Origin: Pseudomonadales bacterium
Lineage (GTDB): Bacteria > Pseudomonadota > Gammaproteobacteria > Pseudomonadales > Azotimanducaceae
DNA: 47,048 bases
NCBI GenBank assembly: GCA_029251375.1
Contig: JAQXDL010000039.1
Coordinates: forward strand, 1-47,048
Direction: 5' to 3'
Part shown: one piece after another, positions 44,939 to 47,048 of the stretch
How the letters are laid out: each line of letters begins with the position of its first letter
Numbering within the stretch: position 1 is the first letter of the stretch
Made by a program: the position numbers and the translations under genes
The notes under the pieces: generated by a model
Databases searched by the model: none
Told to the model about the DNA's origin: nothing
What the model saw: only the letters and a program-made list of their open reading frames with translations

Positions 44939-45940
44939 CTAATCATCATCCGCCAATTTAACCAGCATTTTGCCCGTGTTTTGTCCCTGCAATAGACCGA
45001 TCAACGCGGCAGGCGCATTTTCGATACCGTCCATGATGGTTTCCTCATACTTCATTTTGCCCTGCTTCATCCAGCTTCGCATATCGGTCAGGAATTGCTC
45101 TCGCATATGATTGAATTCATATACGACAAACCCTTTCATCGTAACCCGGTTGTAGATCAGGTTCGATAAGGTTGTGACACCTTCAGAGCGAGCGCCTTTG
45201 TTGTTATATGCCGAGATCATGCCGCACACGGGGATTCTTCCCAACGGACGCATTTGGCCGCAGGCCGCATCAAGGTGCGCGCCACCGACATTCTCAAAAT
45301 AGACGTCAATGCCATCGGGCAAGCCAGCGTGAAGTTCACGGGAGATGCTTGAGGTTTTGTAGTTAAACGCATGGTCTACGCCGAGCTCATTCTTCAAATA
45401 GGCAACCTTTTCATCGGAACCGCAGCTAGCCGCAACCCGGCAACCTTTTATCTTGGCGATCTGGCAGACAACACTGCCGACTGCACCCGCCGCTGCAGAT
45501 ACAAAAACGTTCTCGCCTTCGGCTAATTGACCGGTGACTAACAGACCACCGTATGCTGTTAATCCGGTACCACCAAGAATATGCAAATGCGTCGTGATCG
45601 ATTCGTCTTCGAGCGTAATTAGATTCAAATCACTGCCATCTGACAAATAATATTCGCGAAAACCAGCACGATGAATGACATAACTGCCCTCGGGGAATTC
45701 AGTGGACGCGCTGGCGATGACCTTACCTATTGCGCCACCTTGCATGGTTTCATCTAGCTTTGTCTGACCATTAGAAAGCGCCGGTCGCATCGCCGGATCA
45801 ACCGACATATAGAGGTTCTTGACGACGATGTCCGATGCCGTCGGATTTAGTGTGTTCTCGATAAGCGTAAAATCCGAGGTTTCGGGAAGACCGTTCGGGC
45901 GTGTCGTTAGCTGGATTTCTCGACTGACAATTTCTGACAT
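44939..45940 (-). CDS. NADP-dependent zinc-independent MDR oxidoreductase (2-alkenal/prostaglandin reductase-like)
   Basis: The 333-residue protein has the short MDR pattern: an N-terminal LTTRPNGLPETSDF, VKNLYMSVDPAMRPALSNG, the nucleotide-binding loop VFVSAAAGAVGSVVCQIAK, YFENVGGAHLDAAC, VCGMISAYN and a C-terminal GIENAPAALIGLLQGQNTGKMLVKL. It belongs to the CurA/leukotriene-B4-dehydrogenase-like reductases, which reduce the C=C bond of enones with NADPH. It faces the SDR at 43968 tail to tail. Confidence 0.92.
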   Translation of the reverse strand: MSEIVSREIQLTTRPNGLPETSDFTLIENTLNPTASDIVVKNLYMSVDPAMRPALSNGQTKLDETMQGGAIGKVIASASTEFPEGSYVIHRAGFREYYLSDGSDLNLITLEDESITTHLHILGGTGLTAYGGLLVTGQLAEGENVFVSAAAGAVGSVVCQIAKIKGCRVAASCGSDEKVAYLKNELGVDHAFNYKTSSISRELHAGLPDGIDVYFENVGGAHLDAACGQMRPLGRIPVCGMISAYNNKGARSEGVTTLSNLIYNRVTMKGFVVYEFNHMREQFLTDMRSWMKQGKMKYEETIMDGIENAPAALIGLLQGQNTGKMLVKLADDD

Positions 45941-46179
45941 GATTAATCTACGTTAATTAGGTTGGCGTTATCGTATCACGGTTGCCTTTTTTATCTCTAG
46001 GATATCGAACACAAGCCTTACAGGTCACTTTGCTGAAGTGAGGTGACACAATAACTAACGCTTTTGCCAAGCAAAATTTACCCTCACAGCAGTTGCTGAA
46101 CAAGCATCGCGAAAAGGATAGACTGGAAGCCGAAAACTAACATAACTAACTAAGCCAAATACTAAGCTAAGGAATCATC

Positions 46180-46956
46180 ATGAGTTACCCTACCCCTAAT
46201 TTCTCCCTCGACCTAAGCGGTGACGTTGCTATCGTCACGGGCACCACATCAGGCTTGGGCAAACGCTTTGCACAAATCTTAGCCGCATGCGGTGCAACCG
46301 TCGTTCTAACGGGACGCAGAGTCGAGAAGCTAGAAGAACTGGCTGAGGAGATTCGCGCCAACGGTGGTATATGCGAGCCGATCGCAACGGATATGACCGA
46401 TCGAGAAAGTATCCGAAACATGGTTAACGCAGCAGAAGCAAAGTTTGGCACCGTCAATATTCTGATCAACAATGCTGGCGTACCCGATGCACAAAGAGCC
46501 GTTCGCATGTCCGACGACCTGATCGACTCAGTGGTTGATACTAATCTTGTCGGCCCCTATGTGCTTTCCTGCGAAATTGCTAAGCGACTCATGGCTGAGA
46601 AAAAACCCGGTCGAATCGTCAATATATCGTCTATCGCAGCCTTTAATACCAGCCCTGGTTCCGCCGCAGCACTGTATTCAATTACAAAATCGGGCGTGGT
46701 TCGGATGACCGAAGCTTTGTCGGTTGAATGGTCTAAATTCCGTATCAACGTCAACTGTATTGCACCAGGCGCGTTTTCGTCTGAAATGATGGACGGCATG
46801 CTAGAGCGCATGGGTGATTTTACCAAGTCGTTTCCAAGAGAACGTATTTGCGATCCTGCTCAAATGGATAGCACATTGCTATTTCTCGTGTCACCTTCGT
46901 CTGAATGCGTCACAGGTACCGTAATTAAAATTGATGATGGCCAGGGATCGCGTTGA
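46180..46956 (+). CDS. SDR-family oxidoreductase
   Basis: The 258-residue protein has TGTTSGLGKRFA, NNAGVPDA, SSIAAFNTSPGSAAALYSITK (Ser, Tyr-x-x-x-Lys) and a GTVIKIDDGQ C-terminus typical of FabG-like SDRs. AAGGA lies 8 nt before the ATG. It is the last gene in the window, probably part of the same catabolic island as the thiolase and MDR reductase. Confidence 0.92.
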   Translation: MSYPTPNFSLDLSGDVAIVTGTTSGLGKRFAQILAACGATVVLTGRRVEKLEELAEEIRANGGICEPIATDMTDRESIRNMVNAAEAKFGTVNILINNAGVPDAQRAVRMSDDLIDSVVDTNLVGPYVLSCEIAKRLMAEKKPGRIVNISSIAAFNTSPGSAAALYSITKSGVVRMTEALSVEWSKFRINVNCIAPGAFSSEMMDGMLERMGDFTKSFPRERICDPAQMDSTLLFLVSPSSECVTGTVIKIDDGQGSR

Positions 46957-47028
46957 GCAAAAGTTGTTTAACCTAAAGTCGTCATAACCTAACGTAGTTG
47001 AAGCTCAGCTATCGAACGATCATTGAAA

Positions 47029-47048
47029 GATGATTGATGATTGATGAT
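47029..47048. repeat. Tandem GATGATT repeat at the window edge
   Basis: GATGATT occurs twice exactly, followed by GATGAT at the window end (7-bp unit, nearly three copies). The array may continue beyond the window. Confidence 0.65.

Overview
The window reads as a piece of chromosome from a free-living, aerobic, probably marine Gammaproteobacterium. This is inferred from gene content: oxygen-dependent HemF, MnmH, Na+-coupled AGCS and NSS transporters, a CPA1 antiporter, and many flavin- and acyl-CoA-dependent catabolic enzymes. Base composition looks balanced and fairly uniform. I see no rRNA, tRNA, prophage, IS element or CRISPR array.

Layout. 1-5.5 kb: the tail of an unknown gene, a SYLF lipid-binding protein, a secreted penicillin-acylase-type Ntn hydrolase, MnmH (tRNA 2-selenouridine synthase) and a small unknown protein. 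5.6-8.1 kb: a Na+/H+ antiporter fused to a cyclic-nucleotide-binding domain. 8.2-15.9 kb: an acyl-CoA block with one acyl-CoA dehydrogenase (ACAD) divergent from a TetR regulator, then a leftward run of a DUF6986/HpcH-like aldolase, an ACAD with a methylsuccinyl-CoA-dehydrogenase-like N-terminal extension, another ACAD and a luciferase-like oxidoreductase. 16-24 kb: hemF, an M19 dipeptidase lipoprotein, an aminotransferase/omega-amidase pair, a second luciferase-like enzyme, a methyltransferase and a stand-alone MraY-like transferase. 24.1-24.5 kb: a dead DUF2059 gene. 24.6-26.9 kb: two GNATs and an SDR.

The most striking locus is 27041-27688. It looks like an exported AhpC/TSA-like protein apparently cut in two by a TGA. 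The frame is open on both sides, and the TGA falls exactly where the first cysteine of a W-C-x-Y-C redox motif belongs, giving W-U-G-Y-C. A perfect 7-bp hairpin with a 5-nt loop (second base G) starts 13 nt after the TGA, so the loop lies 20 nt downstream. This fits the bacterial SECIS rules. I therefore annotate one 215-residue selenoprotein (Sec95). An M20 peptidase and a Na+:alanine symporter follow, perhaps in the same operon. MnmH in this window is independent evidence that the organism uses selenium.

30.8-37.98 kb: a flavodoxin-like protein, an orphan Rieske protein, an amidohydrolase, a HAD phosphatase/alpha-beta hydrolase pair, a MOSC protein, an NSS transporter and a VOC protein. 38-47 kb: a second catabolic island with a Baeyer-Villiger monooxygenase, a PhyH dioxygenase, a TetR regulator, an HSD17B4-like SDR, an SCP2-type thiolase, two more SDRs and an MDR reductase. 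Together these suggest oxidation and ring opening of a cyclic ketone, terpenoid or steroid-like substrate followed by beta-oxidation-type steps. Several intergenic gaps carry short perfect or near-perfect tandem repeats with different unit lengths (7, 10, 12, 14 and 17 bp).
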